Assembly (NCBI GenBank): GCA_013151635.1
Contig: JAADHV010000102.1
Location: forward strand, 1-39,128
Source of the DNA: Deltaproteobacteria bacterium
Lineage (GTDB): Bacteria > Desulfobacterota > Desulfobacteria > Desulfobacterales > Desulfobacteraceae
Direction: 5' to 3'
Length of the DNA: 39,128 nt
Under the pieces are notes generated by a model. That model had not been told where the DNA came from and made no database searches. It saw only the letters and a program-made list of their open reading frames with translations. Below are positions 6,953 through 16,700 of this stretch, piece by piece (the first letter of the stretch is position 1; every line of letters starts with the position of its first letter). The position numbers and the translations under genes are program-made.

Positions 6953-7984
6953 TTATTTATTCCAGAACTCTTTTGCCATGGCTGCAACAGTTTCGGGAAG
7001 AGTGAAGGTGGCCATTTCGCCCGATGCAAGCTCAAAACCCGTGAAATCGTTTCGCACCCAGGGAGCATAACTTGATCTTGCTGTCAGGGTAACCCTCAGG
7101 GCTGGAATGGTTTTTCCATCTTCAACAGACAGAATGGCAAGATTATACGCGTTCCTGTTCAGGCTTTTATAAAATTTTTGTACGTTCAAAACGCCTTTGG
7201 CAAGATTCTTCCAGACCGCTGTTTCCCCTGAAGCCAGAAGGGATGAGTTCATCCGTGATATTCCCCATATCTCATAAAACCCGGAAGGGGCAAAGGCTGC
7301 GATCCACTCCCATGATCCTGTCCTGCCGATATATCTTTCCCTGGTTTTTTTTTCAGCCATGAGCAGATCCGACAGGATACAGCTGCCATGCCGGGCTTCA
7401 TGTTCCCGGGCTCTTTGTTCAAAAACCCTGTGATTGTTTGATATCTGCTTTGTCGCATGTACCTGCAGGTGGGGGTGAATCAGGGAACCCCCTGCACCGG
7501 GCAGATGGTTCTGGGTGATTGACATGTAAATGGCCCCCGGATCAACCTTTTTAACCTGTACAAGGTATCTGGAACAATTGATAAAGCTGTCCTGGTAAGA
7601 CTGCAGGCTTGCACTAGCGATTTCAACATGGTGGGTATTGTCGAACAGAGAGACTGCCGACCATTCGGTGTATGGAAAAAGATTGGGGAAAAGGATGGAA
7701 TGGTTATTGGACAGTCTTTTGGCTTCGCTTATTTCCGGCAAAAGGCAGGGTGTCATGGACTCAAGATTTCCAGGGCAGAACGGACATTTTTTTTCGTCCA
7801 GGTCTGTTTCCGGCGGGTGATAAAGCATTTCCGTGCCTCGTTCATTTTCAAGGGCTCTGCTGGGCGTGACCCTGCACTGTTTCAGGCTTACAGGATCTGT
7901 CCGTACCTGTTGGACCCTTTCCATCCGGTTGCCTGATGCGTCCATAAAGGTTGCCCTGTATTCTGATGTCTTAAATTCAATCAA
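6953..7984 (-). CDS. Galactose-1-phosphate uridylyltransferase-like protein (HIT superfamily)
   Basis: 343 residues. The GalT active-site signature is present as HPHLQ (His170, His172, Gln174), where the second histidine is the expected covalent nucleophile. CPFCPGN (Cys67, Cys70) is the usual zinc knuckle. IHPHLQVHATK and YEIW are further family landmarks. GalT moves a nucleotidyl group between a sugar phosphate and a nucleotide sugar. No galK, galE or sugar transporter is nearby, so galactose metabolism is not supported; a nucleotide-sugar or ADP-sugar phosphorylase role is equally possible. The start shown is a TTG; the ATG at 7945 has an AGGG site and could be the true one. Confidence 0.78.
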   Translation of the reverse strand: MIEFKTSEYRATFMDASGNRMERVQQVRTDPVSLKQCRVTPSRALENERGTEMLYHPPETDLDEKKCPFCPGNLESMTPCLLPEISEAKRLSNNHSILFPNLFPYTEWSAVSLFDNTHHVEIASASLQSYQDSFINCSRYLVQVKKVDPGAIYMSITQNHLPGAGGSLIHPHLQVHATKQISNNHRVFEQRAREHEARHGSCILSDLLMAEKKTRERYIGRTGSWEWIAAFAPSGFYEIWGISRMNSSLLASGETAVWKNLAKGVLNVQKFYKSLNRNAYNLAILSVEDGKTIPALRVTLTARSSYAPWVRNDFTGFELASGEMATFTLPETVAAMAKEFWNK

Positions 7985-8167
7985 AGGTTTTGGTTGTTCC
8001 TGTTTTTATGGTATATAGACCATCTATCTGATTTTCATACAATATAATCCCTTTTTGCGCAATGGCTATTGGTTTTATTTTCAAAGGATACCTCACTCTT
8101 ATATCAACTATCCGGTCAAGACAGAAATATTTTTACTTTCAAAGGTAAATTTGATAATTCTACCGGA

Positions 8168-9310
8168 ATGAAAACTAAAAAATTCCAGGCAGGCAGGGTT
8201 ACACTTGTTGCATTCTCCCATTTTATCCATGATGTTTATACAAGCTTTCTATCTCCTCTGCTGCCCTTAATTATTGAGAAATTATCACTGAGTTTAAGCC
8301 AGGCAGGACTTTTGTCTACTTTTATGCAGGTGCCTGCACTGCTCAATCCTTTTATCGGGCTTGTTGCAGACAACAAGGGCCTGGCCCGCTGGCTGGTTAT
8401 CCTTGCACCGACTCTCACGGCCATACCCATGAGCCTTATTTTAAGTGCATCCTCCTACTCTGTGTTGCTTTGTCTTCTCTTTTTTGCGGGAGTAAGTGTG
8501 GCTTTATACCATGTCCCGTCACCTGTTCTGGTTGCAAAGTATTCAGGAGATAAAAAAGGCCGGGGCATGAGCATTTTTATGACAGGCGGGGAATCTGCCA
8601 GGACCATAGGCCCCATGTTTGCTGTCTTTGCCGTATCATTTCTCGGTGCGGATCATTTTTATGCTGTAATTATATTTGCCGGGTTAACATCAGTTTTGTT
8701 GTTTTTTACCCTTGAAAAAGAGGAAAAAAAGACCGCCATTAAGGAAAAAGGCTCTTTAAAAGCATCATTTCATGAAATCCGGCATGTGCTTATCCCCCTG
8801 GCGGGTATCCTGGCGGCACGGTCCTTCATGCATGCATCCATGGGGGTTTTCCTCACGGTTTTTGTGGAAAGGCAGACCGGAAGCCTCTGGCTTGGCGGGG
8901 CGGCCCTTGCCCTGTATGAAGCTTTTGGCGTGGCAGGTGTTTTAAGTGCCGGAACATTCAGCGACTGGATAGGGAGGCAAAGAGTATTGTTCTGGGTGTT
9001 GACCGTGGCCCCTGCTGCCATTTTAATCTTTGTCCTTTCAACCGGTATTTTAAAAATTATCATGCTGGCCATTACAGGGTTTACCGTTCTTTCAACCACC
9101 CCTGTCATGCTGGCAATAATCCAGGACAATGCAAAACAAAACCCTTCGGCCGCAAACGGACTTTTCATGATGACCTCTTTTGCTGTAAGATCCATAGCTG
9201 TATTTATTGCAGGAATAATCGGAGATCTGGCAGGACTTGACAACATGTTTATCATCAGTGCCTTAATCGGGTTTTCTGCTATTCCGTTTTTATTAAAACT
9301 TGATCATTAG
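8168..9310 (+). CDS. Major facilitator superfamily exporter, Fsr (fosmidomycin-resistance)-like
   Basis: About 380 residues from the ATG at 8168; the longer frame needs a TTG at 8069 and adds 33 residues unlike the family. It is very hydrophobic with about 12 predicted membrane segments. The opening FSHFIHDVYTSFLSPLLPLIIEKLSLSLSQAG, the ALYHVPSPVLVA segment and the KGRGMSIFMTGGESARTIGPM loop are characteristic of the Fsr-like MFS branch. It is likely a proton-driven efflux protein of the inner membrane with unknown substrate. It is probably cotranscribed with the DUF4438 gene that begins about 15 bases later. Confidence 0.82.
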   Translation: MKTKKFQAGRVTLVAFSHFIHDVYTSFLSPLLPLIIEKLSLSLSQAGLLSTFMQVPALLNPFIGLVADNKGLARWLVILAPTLTAIPMSLILSASSYSVLLCLLFFAGVSVALYHVPSPVLVAKYSGDKKGRGMSIFMTGGESARTIGPMFAVFAVSFLGADHFYAVIIFAGLTSVLLFFTLEKEEKKTAIKEKGSLKASFHEIRHVLIPLAGILAARSFMHASMGVFLTVFVERQTGSLWLGGAALALYEAFGVAGVLSAGTFSDWIGRQRVLFWVLTVAPAAILIFVLSTGILKIIMLAITGFTVLSTTPVMLAIIQDNAKQNPSAANGLFMMTSFAVRSIAVFIAGIIGDLAGLDNMFIISALIGFSAIPFLLKLDH

Positions 9311-9323
9311 AATTTAGGAGGTA

Positions 9324-10220
9324 ATGATGTTAAAAACCAATGAAGACAGGCTTGTCGAACTATCCATGCAGTGTAAGCCAGGCCCACCCAGAATAAGGCC
9401 CGGCTGGAAGGTGGGCCATGAGGGCAAGCCCTTTATCCTTCCTTCCATCGGTGGTATTACATTAAATGTCCAGGTGGGGGATTTGGCCTTCGGACTTGCA
9501 GGAGATCATATAGAACCGGGTGTCAGTTGTTCTGCAAATGCTGAAAAACCTTTTGAGTTTCCCAATAATTCACTGCAGCTTCTGTCCTGCATAGGCAATG
9601 AGGCCATTATCGTATCAGGGGATGTAAAGGGTAAAAAAGGCACGGTCACAGGCCATCATGGTGGATCAGAGCATGTCATGGTTGATTTTTCTAAAAAGGT
9701 TTTAAGACAATTGACCTATGATGACAAGATAATAATCCGAACCAGGGGCCAGGGGCTTCAACTTATTGATTATCCTGATATAAAACTGTTTAATCTTGAT
9801 CCGGGTCTTTTGAAAAAAATGAAAATAAAAAAGATAAAAGGCAAGACCCTGAAGGTTCCGGTTACGACCGTTGTGCCCGCACAATGCATGGGTTCAGGTC
9901 TTGGCTCCGCCCATGTGGCAGCAGGAGATTACGATGTTATGACAAGCGATCCTGAATCTGTAAAAGAATATAAACTGGACAGGCTCAGGTTTGGCGATTT
10001 TGTGGCATTGCTTGACCATGATAATTCATATGGCAGGGCGTTTGTAAGAGGCGCCGTGAGCATTGGTGTCGTTGTCCATTCAGACTGCCTGCTTGCAGGC
10101 CATGGCCCCGGTATTTCAACTTTAATGACCTGTCATGTCCCTTTAATTGAACCTGTGATCGATCCGGATGCCAATATTGCCAATCTTCTTAAAATAGGAA
10201 CAAAAAGAAAAAAAGCATAA
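9324..10220 (+). CDS. DUF4438 domain protein
   Basis: 298 residues matching the DUF4438 family, known mainly from anaerobes and Thermotoga. The sequence is glycine-rich with conserved blocks: [77 protein letters not shown] and [21 protein letters not shown]. There is no signal peptide or membrane helix, so it should be cytoplasmic. The biochemical function is unknown. AGGAGG is two bases before the first ATG and five before a second at 9327, so translation probably starts at 9327. It is paired with the MFS gene, which hints at a shared small-molecule theme but proves nothing. Confidence 0.85.
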   Translation: MMLKTNEDRLVELSMQCKPGPPRIRPGWKVGHEGKPFILPSIGGITLNVQVGDLAFGLAGDHIEPGVSCSANAEKPFEFPNNSLQLLSCIGNEAIIVSGDVKGKKGTVTGHHGGSEHVMVDFSKKVLRQLTYDDKIIIRTRGQGLQLIDYPDIKLFNLDPGLLKKMKIKKIKGKTLKVPVTTVVPAQCMGSGLGSAHVAAGDYDVMTSDPESVKEYKLDRLRFGDFVALLDHDNSYGRAFVRGAVSIGVVVHSDCLLAGHGPGISTLMTCHVPLIEPVIDPDANIANLLKIGTKRKKA

Positions 10221-10319
10221 TTTTTTTCAAAAAGGGTTTTCTTTCAGGGCATGCCAGGCCGGCAATGCAGCCCCGGACGGTCATGTCATACTCACAATTT
10301 ATTTTCAGGAGGAAGGAAT

Positions 10320-11291
10320 ATGTTTGGGATGCAAACCCTTGATATAGGTATTGGCCTTATGGTTGTCTATTTGGCACTGAGCTTTGTCTGCACGGCAGCC
10401 AATGAATTCATTTCGGGCCTAAGAAATATGAGAGCAAAGAATCTGGAAAAATGTATAAATAATTTTCTGGGTGACGGTAAGAAAAATGAGATAAGAAACG
10501 CGTTTTTCAGCCACTCCATGATCAGAAGTCTTTGCAAAGACACCGAAAGCAAGAAGAGCATTCCTTCTTATATTTCTTCCAAAACTTTTTTTCTGGTTCT
10601 CATGGACATCCTGGATAAAAGAGCGAATACCAAAGGCGAAGACGAGCCTGATATCGGGGAAATGATCAGTTCATTTGCCAAACAGACCCACCTGAATAAG
10701 ATCCTCAAGGTATTATGGGAAGAATCTTCTGGAAATATCGACGAGTTTAAAGAAAACCTGGAAGCCTGGTATGATAATGTTATGAGCAGGGTTGTCGGGT
10801 GGTATAAACGCGATTTGCAGATATTAACCATTGGAGTCGCATTTATAATTGTACTTATCAGCAATGCAGATACGATCCAGATTATCAAATCATTGTCAAA
10901 TGATCCGGCATTGAGACAAACCCTTGTGACCCAGGCCGGTATGCTTGTAAAACAAGAACATCAACTGGAATTGCAGCAGGCGGGAATGGGGCGAAAAGAC
11001 CTGTTATCCAGAAACGCTCAAAAATTAAAAAACGTTCATAATGAGCTTAAAAGTCTAGGAATCCCGCTTGGCTGGAAGCTTGATTATGATTTGCCGGATA
11101 ACCTGGGAGTCTTAGGCTGGATACTTTTGACAGTAAGTAAAGTAATCGGCCTTGCCATAACGGTATTTGCAGTTTCCCTGGGAGCTCCTTTCTGGTTTGA
11201 TATGTTAAACAGGTTGATAAACTTCAGGGCAACAGGGCATCGTGAACAAACCAGGGCAGAAATAAATGCAAAAGGAATTAAATTAAATTAA
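10320..11291 (+). CDS. Uncharacterised membrane protein of a widespread family
   Basis: 323 residues from the ATG at 10320, which follows an excellent AGGAGGAAGG site; the longer frame from 10251 has none. There are three likely membrane segments: about 8-28 (IGLMVVYLALSFVCTAANEF), 168-186 (ILTIGVAFIIVLI) and 262-290 (LGWILLTVSKVIGLAITVF). The large polar region between the first two contains a WYDNVMSRVVGWYKRDLQ motif just before the second helix, and PFWFDMLNRL ends the third. I recognise this layout (AANEFISGL, PSYIS, GWYKR, PFWFD) from many hypothetical proteins but know no function. It follows the DUF4438 gene by about 100 bases; cotranscription is uncertain. Confidence 0.72.
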   Translation: MFGMQTLDIGIGLMVVYLALSFVCTAANEFISGLRNMRAKNLEKCINNFLGDGKKNEIRNAFFSHSMIRSLCKDTESKKSIPSYISSKTFFLVLMDILDKRANTKGEDEPDIGEMISSFAKQTHLNKILKVLWEESSGNIDEFKENLEAWYDNVMSRVVGWYKRDLQILTIGVAFIIVLISNADTIQIIKSLSNDPALRQTLVTQAGMLVKQEHQLELQQAGMGRKDLLSRNAQKLKNVHNELKSLGIPLGWKLDYDLPDNLGVLGWILLTVSKVIGLAITVFAVSLGAPFWFDMLNRLINFRATGHREQTRAEINAKGIKLN

Positions 11292-11390
11292 TATTGAAAG
11301 TTTATTTGGTCCAGAGATATTTTAAAAATGGTTTAACCCTGATATAATTCCTGCTTTTTATAGCTGTTGACCAATTAAAGGATTTAAAAT

Positions 11391-12596
11391 TTGAACAAAG
11401 GCAAGAAAAGTATCCTCCAAAAAGGAAAAGGCAAAACAAGAAAACAGGCTAAACTTGAGTATCTTTATGAAAAAGAATCACAATATTTTGCACAGATTGC
11501 AGAAAGCATAAAAGACATTGCCATAAACGAACTGAAAGAGCTTGGAGCCTATGGTTTAAAGCCGGTTTTCAGGGGGATATGGTTTAAGGCATCCAAAAAG
11601 GATTTTTATAGGATCAATTATTTTGCAAGACTTGTTTCAAGAATTCTTGCCCCCCTTGTTTCTTTTGAATGCCATGACAAGGATGATCTCTATAAGGCTG
11701 TCAGGAAAATACGCTGGGAAGAATTTTTAACACCGAAAAATACTTTTTCCGTTGTGGCCAATGTATCTGAATCGCAGATCACCCATTCCAATTTTGCAGG
11801 ATTGCGGGTCAAAGATGCTATTGCAGATTATTTCAGGGACAGGACCAACAAAAGACCGAGTGTGGATTCAAAAGACCCGTATGTTATTATCAATCTTCAT
11901 CTTCATAAAGATCTTGCAACCCTGTCCATTGATGCTTCAGGGGGTCCTTTGCACAAACGCGGCTACAGGGAAGAATCTGTGTCCGCTCCCATGCAGGAGA
12001 CTGTTGCCGCATCCATTATCACTCTGTCCGGGTGGGACGGCAAGGTGCCGCTGTACGATCCCATGTGCGGGTCAGGCACCATTTTGTGCGAAGCCCTCAT
12101 GAAGTACTGCAGGATACCTGCCCAGGTATTCAGGACCAGGTTTGGCTTTGAAAGGCTGCCTGATTTTGATGAAAACTTATGGAGAAAGATTAAAAACAAC
12201 TCCCTTGAAAATTTAAGAAAGATTGAAAAGGGTATGATTGCGGGCAGCGATATATCCGGGCATTCTGTTAATGCTGTAAAAACAAACATCATGGGCCTTC
12301 ATTTCGGAAGTGAAATTACAATTGAGCTAAAGGATTTCCAGGATATCGAATCCATGGGAAACAGCGTGATTGTAACCAATCCCCCCTATGGCATAAGAAT
12401 GGGGAAAGATAAAAATCTTAACAAGTTCTACCAGAGTTTTGGCCTTTTTTTGAAAAATAAATGCAGGAAATCAACTGCTTTTGTCTATTTCGGGGAGCCA
12501 AGATACATTAAAAAAGTTCTGCTTTCGCCATCATGGAAACGGCCTTTGAAAATCGGCGGCCTTGACGGCAAACTTGTTAAATACGAGCTGTACTAG
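11391..12596 (+). CDS. THUMP-domain class I SAM RNA methyltransferase (RlmK/L-like)
   Basis: 401 residues. The lysine-rich N-terminus is followed by a THUMP-like RNA-binding region (about 50-160) and then a Rossmann methyltransferase domain. DPMCGSGTILCEAL (from Asp223) binds SAM, and NPPYGIRMG (from Asn330) is the N-methyltransferase catalytic motif. This matches the YcbY/YpsC group that makes N2-methylguanosine in 23S rRNA, so that is the likely reaction. No in-frame ATG exists in the first half, so the TTG at 11391 is the best start; AAAGGA lies about ten bases upstream. The gene ends six bases from the converging ctlX-like gene. Confidence 0.88.
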   Translation: MNKGKKSILQKGKGKTRKQAKLEYLYEKESQYFAQIAESIKDIAINELKELGAYGLKPVFRGIWFKASKKDFYRINYFARLVSRILAPLVSFECHDKDDLYKAVRKIRWEEFLTPKNTFSVVANVSESQITHSNFAGLRVKDAIADYFRDRTNKRPSVDSKDPYVIINLHLHKDLATLSIDASGGPLHKRGYREESVSAPMQETVAASIITLSGWDGKVPLYDPMCGSGTILCEALMKYCRIPAQVFRTRFGFERLPDFDENLWRKIKNNSLENLRKIEKGMIAGSDISGHSVNAVKTNIMGLHFGSEITIELKDFQDIESMGNSVIVTNPPYGIRMGKDKNLNKFYQSFGLFLKNKCRKSTAFVYFGEPRYIKKVLLSPSWKRPLKIGGLDGKLVKYELY

Positions 12597-12602
12597 AAGA
12601 GG

Positions 12603-13565
12603 TTAGAACTTTTTTTCCCTTGCGGAAAAGATTTCCGCCATCATGCACCTTGCACTGCCGCCGCCTGTTTTTTCAATGGTTGAAAGATCAAAACTTAAGA
12701 TTTCACCATATTGCTCAAGAAAACTTTTCTGGGCCCTGGTAAACCCCTGGCAGGCATTTTTGGACATCACAATAAAAGGGTCGTTTTTATTGTTTCTGAC
12801 TTCAAGAATATTGCCGCAGAAATGATTTTCCATCTGGCCCATTGTTATTTCCATCACATCAAAAGACTTTTTCAAGGTGGAAAGGACGTGATTCCTCTGT
12901 TTTTTATCAGTTATGCACTCAAGGCAGATAACAGCATATTTTTTTCCAAGGCTCATCATGACATTGGTGTGGTATACAGGTTTTCCCGAAGAGCTTTTTG
13001 TATCAAATAAAATTCCTTCAAGATAAAAGCGAAGGCGGATAAAATTGTCAAACTGGTCAGGGTGGCATCTTTCCGATCTTGCAGCATAAACCTTTTCGTC
13101 CACATGATCTATGATCAGGCTTCCTGTGCCTTCCAGGAACTTTTCAGGTTCATCAAGCCTTCCTACATTTATGCAGTTTCGAATTGTATATCCGTTTTTA
13201 TTGAGAAGTTTTTCTATTTCAAGGAGCCGTCTTTCAGCCTGCCTGTTTTTTGCCATCATAGGGTAGGTCAGGATAGTACCGTCATGTTCAGTAGAGAACC
13301 AGTTGTTAGGGAAAATGGCATCCGGGGTTGTGATATCACGGCTGATGGGAGGTTCGAGCACCAGAACGGTTACGCCCCTGCTTTTTAAGCCATCCACCAT
13401 TGCCTGGAATTCTTTACTGGCTTTTTTATTAATCAATTCCGGGCTCATGTCAGGTTTGTTCTGAAATTCATTGTCCACACCGGTTTCTTCATTATAACCA
13501 AAATCCCTGGGCCTGACCATGAGGATGGTATCTGCTGTTCTGGTGATTTTTATTTCCATGTCCAT
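12603..13565 (-). CDS. CtlX-like amidinohydrolase (citrulline-utilisation / arginine deiminase superfamily)
   Basis: 320 residues of the guanidine-modifying (pentein) fold. Family blocks are MVRPRDFGYNEETGVDNEFQ, TPDAIFPNNWFSTE, LEGTGSLIIDH, VYHTNVMMSLG (His199) and a C-terminal GGGSARCMMAEIF (Cys307), which supply the His and Cys of the pentein active site, with Asp82 or nearby acids binding the guanidinium. CtlX-type proteins were named from citrulline-utilisation loci; here no arginine or citrulline genes are adjacent, so the substrate is open. Two ATGs are possible (13565, 13559). A candidate promoter lies about 45 bases upstream. Confidence 0.85.
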   Translation of the reverse strand: MDMEIKITRTADTILMVRPRDFGYNEETGVDNEFQNKPDMSPELINKKASKEFQAMVDGLKSRGVTVLVLEPPISRDITTPDAIFPNNWFSTEHDGTILTYPMMAKNRQAERRLLEIEKLLNKNGYTIRNCINVGRLDEPEKFLEGTGSLIIDHVDEKVYAARSERCHPDQFDNFIRLRFYLEGILFDTKSSSGKPVYHTNVMMSLGKKYAVICLECITDKKQRNHVLSTLKKSFDVMEITMGQMENHFCGNILEVRNNKNDPFIVMSKNACQGFTRAQKSFLEQYGEILSFDLSTIEKTGGGSARCMMAEIFSAREKKF

Positions 13566-13583
13566 AGCTTTCCCTGATCAATC

Positions 13584-13622
13584 CTGATAAATAAAAATAT
13601 TGAAAATCTGATAAATAAAAAT
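13584..13622. repeat. Direct repeat of 15 bases in the ctlX / PEP-binding-protein intergenic region
   Basis: CTGATAAATAAAAAT occurs exactly twice (13584-13598 and 13608-13622), start to start 24 bases. The right-hand copy contains the predicted -10 of the ctlX-like promoter. It may be a paired protein-binding site or a small duplication in AT-rich DNA. Confidence 0.6.
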
Positions 13623-13636
13623 CATTAAAAAGTCAA
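13608..13636 (-). promoter_or_regulatory. Candidate promoter of the ctlX-like gene
   Basis: On -, TTGACT (13631-13636), a 17-base spacer and TATCAG (13608-13613). The start codon is at 13565. The -35 is one base from consensus, and the -10 is weaker. Confidence 0.4.
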
Positions 13637-13679
13637 TACTTAAGAAAGGCAATGGTTTTACTCTCATGTCTCTCTTTTA

Positions 13680-13708
13680 TTGCATTCTTCATGTTTTTTT
13701 AATATAAT
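13680..13708 (+). promoter_or_regulatory. Promoter of the receiver/PEP-binding signalling gene
   Basis: TTGCAT (13680-13685), a 17-base spacer and a perfect TATAAT (13703-13708), 61 bases before the ATG. This is a good sigma-70-type match, suggesting basal expression of the signalling pair downstream. Confidence 0.55.
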
Positions 13709-13769
13709 TTAAAATCAAAACGATCTTGCACTGGTAAATATATCAATTATTCACAAAGGTTTATTCAAG

Positions 13770-16700
13770 ATGGCTCATTCCACCAATAGCTCGACCAAGG
13801 TCCCCACGCTTAAATTATATCATGAATTAATGGCCAACAAGGTGGGTGAAATCCTGCTTGTATCCTGTCCTTATGATGCGTTTATCATGGAAGAGGAGGG
13901 CAGGCTTTCAACACGTATCATAAATGAATATAAAGGGCTTAACCTTTCAAAACCGCCCAGGCTTACATGGGTATCATCAGCATCAGAGGCATTTCAAATG
14001 CTTGAGAGCAAGAAATTTGACTTGATTATTGCCATGCCGAGCCTGGATGAAATGGATGTATATACCTTTGGAGCTAAAGTAAAACAAATATATTCGGATC
14101 TGCCCCTTTTTATGCTGCTGCATAATACCTGCGATGTTGACAAGTATATATGCGCGGACAATTCCACGGCCATTGACCGCATATATATCTGGGGAGGGAA
14201 TGCAGACCTTCTGCTGGCCATTATCAAAAATTTTGAAGATGAAATGAATGTTGCCTTTGACACTGAGAATGCAAGTGTCAGGGTGATTATCATGGTGGAG
14301 GATTCACCTTATCATTTTTCTTCCTTTCTGCCTGTGCTTTACAAGCAGATTGTAATGCAGACCCAGTCCGTCATTGATGAATCCATTAATGAAGAACACA
14401 GGTTGCTGAAAATGCGGGGCCGGCCCAAAGTACTGGTTGCCCATGATTATGAAGAAGCCATGGCTTTGTATGAGAAATATAAGCCATATCTTTTATCTGT
14501 TTTTTCAGATATGCGTTACCCGAAAGACGGTGTGGAGGATGAACAGGCAGGGTACAAGCTTTTGACAAAAATCAAAAAAGAAATACCTGACCTGCCGGTG
14601 CTTATACTTAGTACGGAAGAGCATAACAAGGAGAAAGTGGTTGATATTCCGGCTGTATTTATCAATAAGAATTCAAGTAATTTAAACGACAGGATTAAAA
14701 GTTTTTTTGTGTCTTATCTCGGATTCGGAGCCTTTGTTTTCAGGCTTCCCAACGGGGAGGAAATTGCAAGAGCAAGCGATTTAAGAGCCATTGAAAAACT
14801 TTTGTCTGAAATCCCGGATGAATCCATTGTTTATCATGCCATGAACAATGATTTTTCAAGATGGTTCATGGCCAGAAGTGAAATTGAATTCGCACTCAAA
14901 CTCAAGCCTTATAAAATCAGTGATTTTCCAGACCCGAGTAACCTGAAAAAATTTTTGATCGAGAGCATTCATGCAAGGAGAAAAGGCTCCAGGCAGGGCC
15001 AGATTATTGATTTTGATTCTGAAAAGTTTGATTCAGATACGGATTTCATGAAAATCGGGAACGGCTCCCTTGGCGGAAAAGCAAGGGGCCTTGCTTTTAT
15101 GGCATCCCAGATCAGGAAGGACACTTCTTTGCGTGATAAGTTCCCGGATGTGGATATCAGCATTCCACAGACTTTTGTGATTTCAACGGAAGGGTTTAAA
15201 ACCTTTATAGAGGAAAATGAACTTGCAGGGCTCCTTGAATCGGATGAGGAACTGGAAGACAGCCGGATTGTTGAGCGGTTTCTTCAAACCAGGTTTCCGG
15301 GCTGGATGAAAAAAAGCCTGAAAGCATATCTGGAGAGTGTCAGGTACCCCATTGCCGTCCGGTCATCATCCCTTTTTGAAGATGCTCATTATCAACCATT
15401 TGCAGGTCTCTATAATACCTATATGCTTCCCAATTCTCATCCCAACATTGAAAAACGGCTTGAAAGACTGATTGTGGCAATTAAGCTTGTCTATGCCTCA
15501 ACCTATCTTAAGGCTCCAAGGTCATATGCCAAATCCACCATGCACAGGACAGAGGATGAGGAAATGGCAGTGATTCTCCAGCAGTTAACAGGCATGAAGT
15601 ATAAGAATTATTTTTACCCTTCTATTTCAGGGGTGGCCCAGTCATATAATTTTTATCCTATTTCCCATTTAGAGGCGGAAGACGGCATTACCTATATTGC
15701 ATTGGGGCTTGGAAAGATTGTCATGGAAGGGGGAAAGACATTGAGGTTCTGTCCGAAATACCGCCAGTTTTTACCACAGTTTTCCATTGTGGATGATATT
15801 CTTGAAAATTCTCAGAAATATTTTTACGCATTAAAACTTGATGAAGCACCTGAAGATGAAAAATTTGTATTTGACTCAGCAAAAGACCCTACGCTTGCAA
15901 AGCTCGATTTAAGCGATGCAACCGACCATCCTGTTGTCAGGTTTTTGTCCTCCACCTTTTATGTCCAGGACAACAGGATCAGAGACTCTTTTTCCAATAA
16001 AGGATTCCCGGTGTTAACCTTTGCCAATATACTGAAATATAATTCTTTTCCCCTGGCCGGGCTCCTGGAAGAGGTCACGAAAATCGGCAGCAAATGGATG
16101 GGTTCCTCTGTCGAGGTGGAATTTGCAGTTAATTTGCCCGAAGATAAGACTAAAAAACCACAATTTTCTTTGCTTCAAATCAGGCCCATGGGGCGGTACA
16201 AGCAAAATCTCGGGGTAAAAATCGGAAAGGAAGAGATTAAAAAGGCGTTTTGTTATTCCTCGTTATCCCTTGGGAATGGGGAATATAAGGATATTTATGA
16301 TGTGGTTTATGTGGACCCTGAAACCTTTGACCCTGGAAAAACTATTGAAATTGTAGCGGAAATAAACAGGATAAACGCCTTATTTAATGAAAATAATCAA
16401 AAATATGTTTTGATCGGGCCAGGCCGCTGGGGATCGTCAGACAGGTGGCTTGGCATACCCGTGGTCTGGAATGATATTTCCAATGTGGGAGTAATGCTTG
16501 AAACCACCATAGAAAGCATTAAAGCAGATCCTTCCCAGGGATCCCACTTTTTCCAGAATATAACTTCCCTTGGTATCAGCTATATTACTGTATCAGATAA
16601 GGGGAATGATTTTATTGATTATGAATTTTTCAAATGCCGGGAATGTGAAAACACCACAACTTATCTAAAACATATAAAATTTGAAAACCCCATAAAAATT

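Noticed and set aside
8069-8167. N-terminal extension of the MFS protein from a TTG
   Set aside because: Adds 33 polar residues not seen in the family, and the following ATG starts just before the first membrane helix.
8770-9255. 161-codon open frame on - opposite the MFS gene
   Set aside because: The reverse of membrane-helix codons often stays open; no independent evidence.
10249-10268. GCATGCC/GGCAATGC hairpin after the DUF4438 gene as a terminator
   Set aside because: The stem has a bulge and no T-run, and the next gene continues on the same strand.
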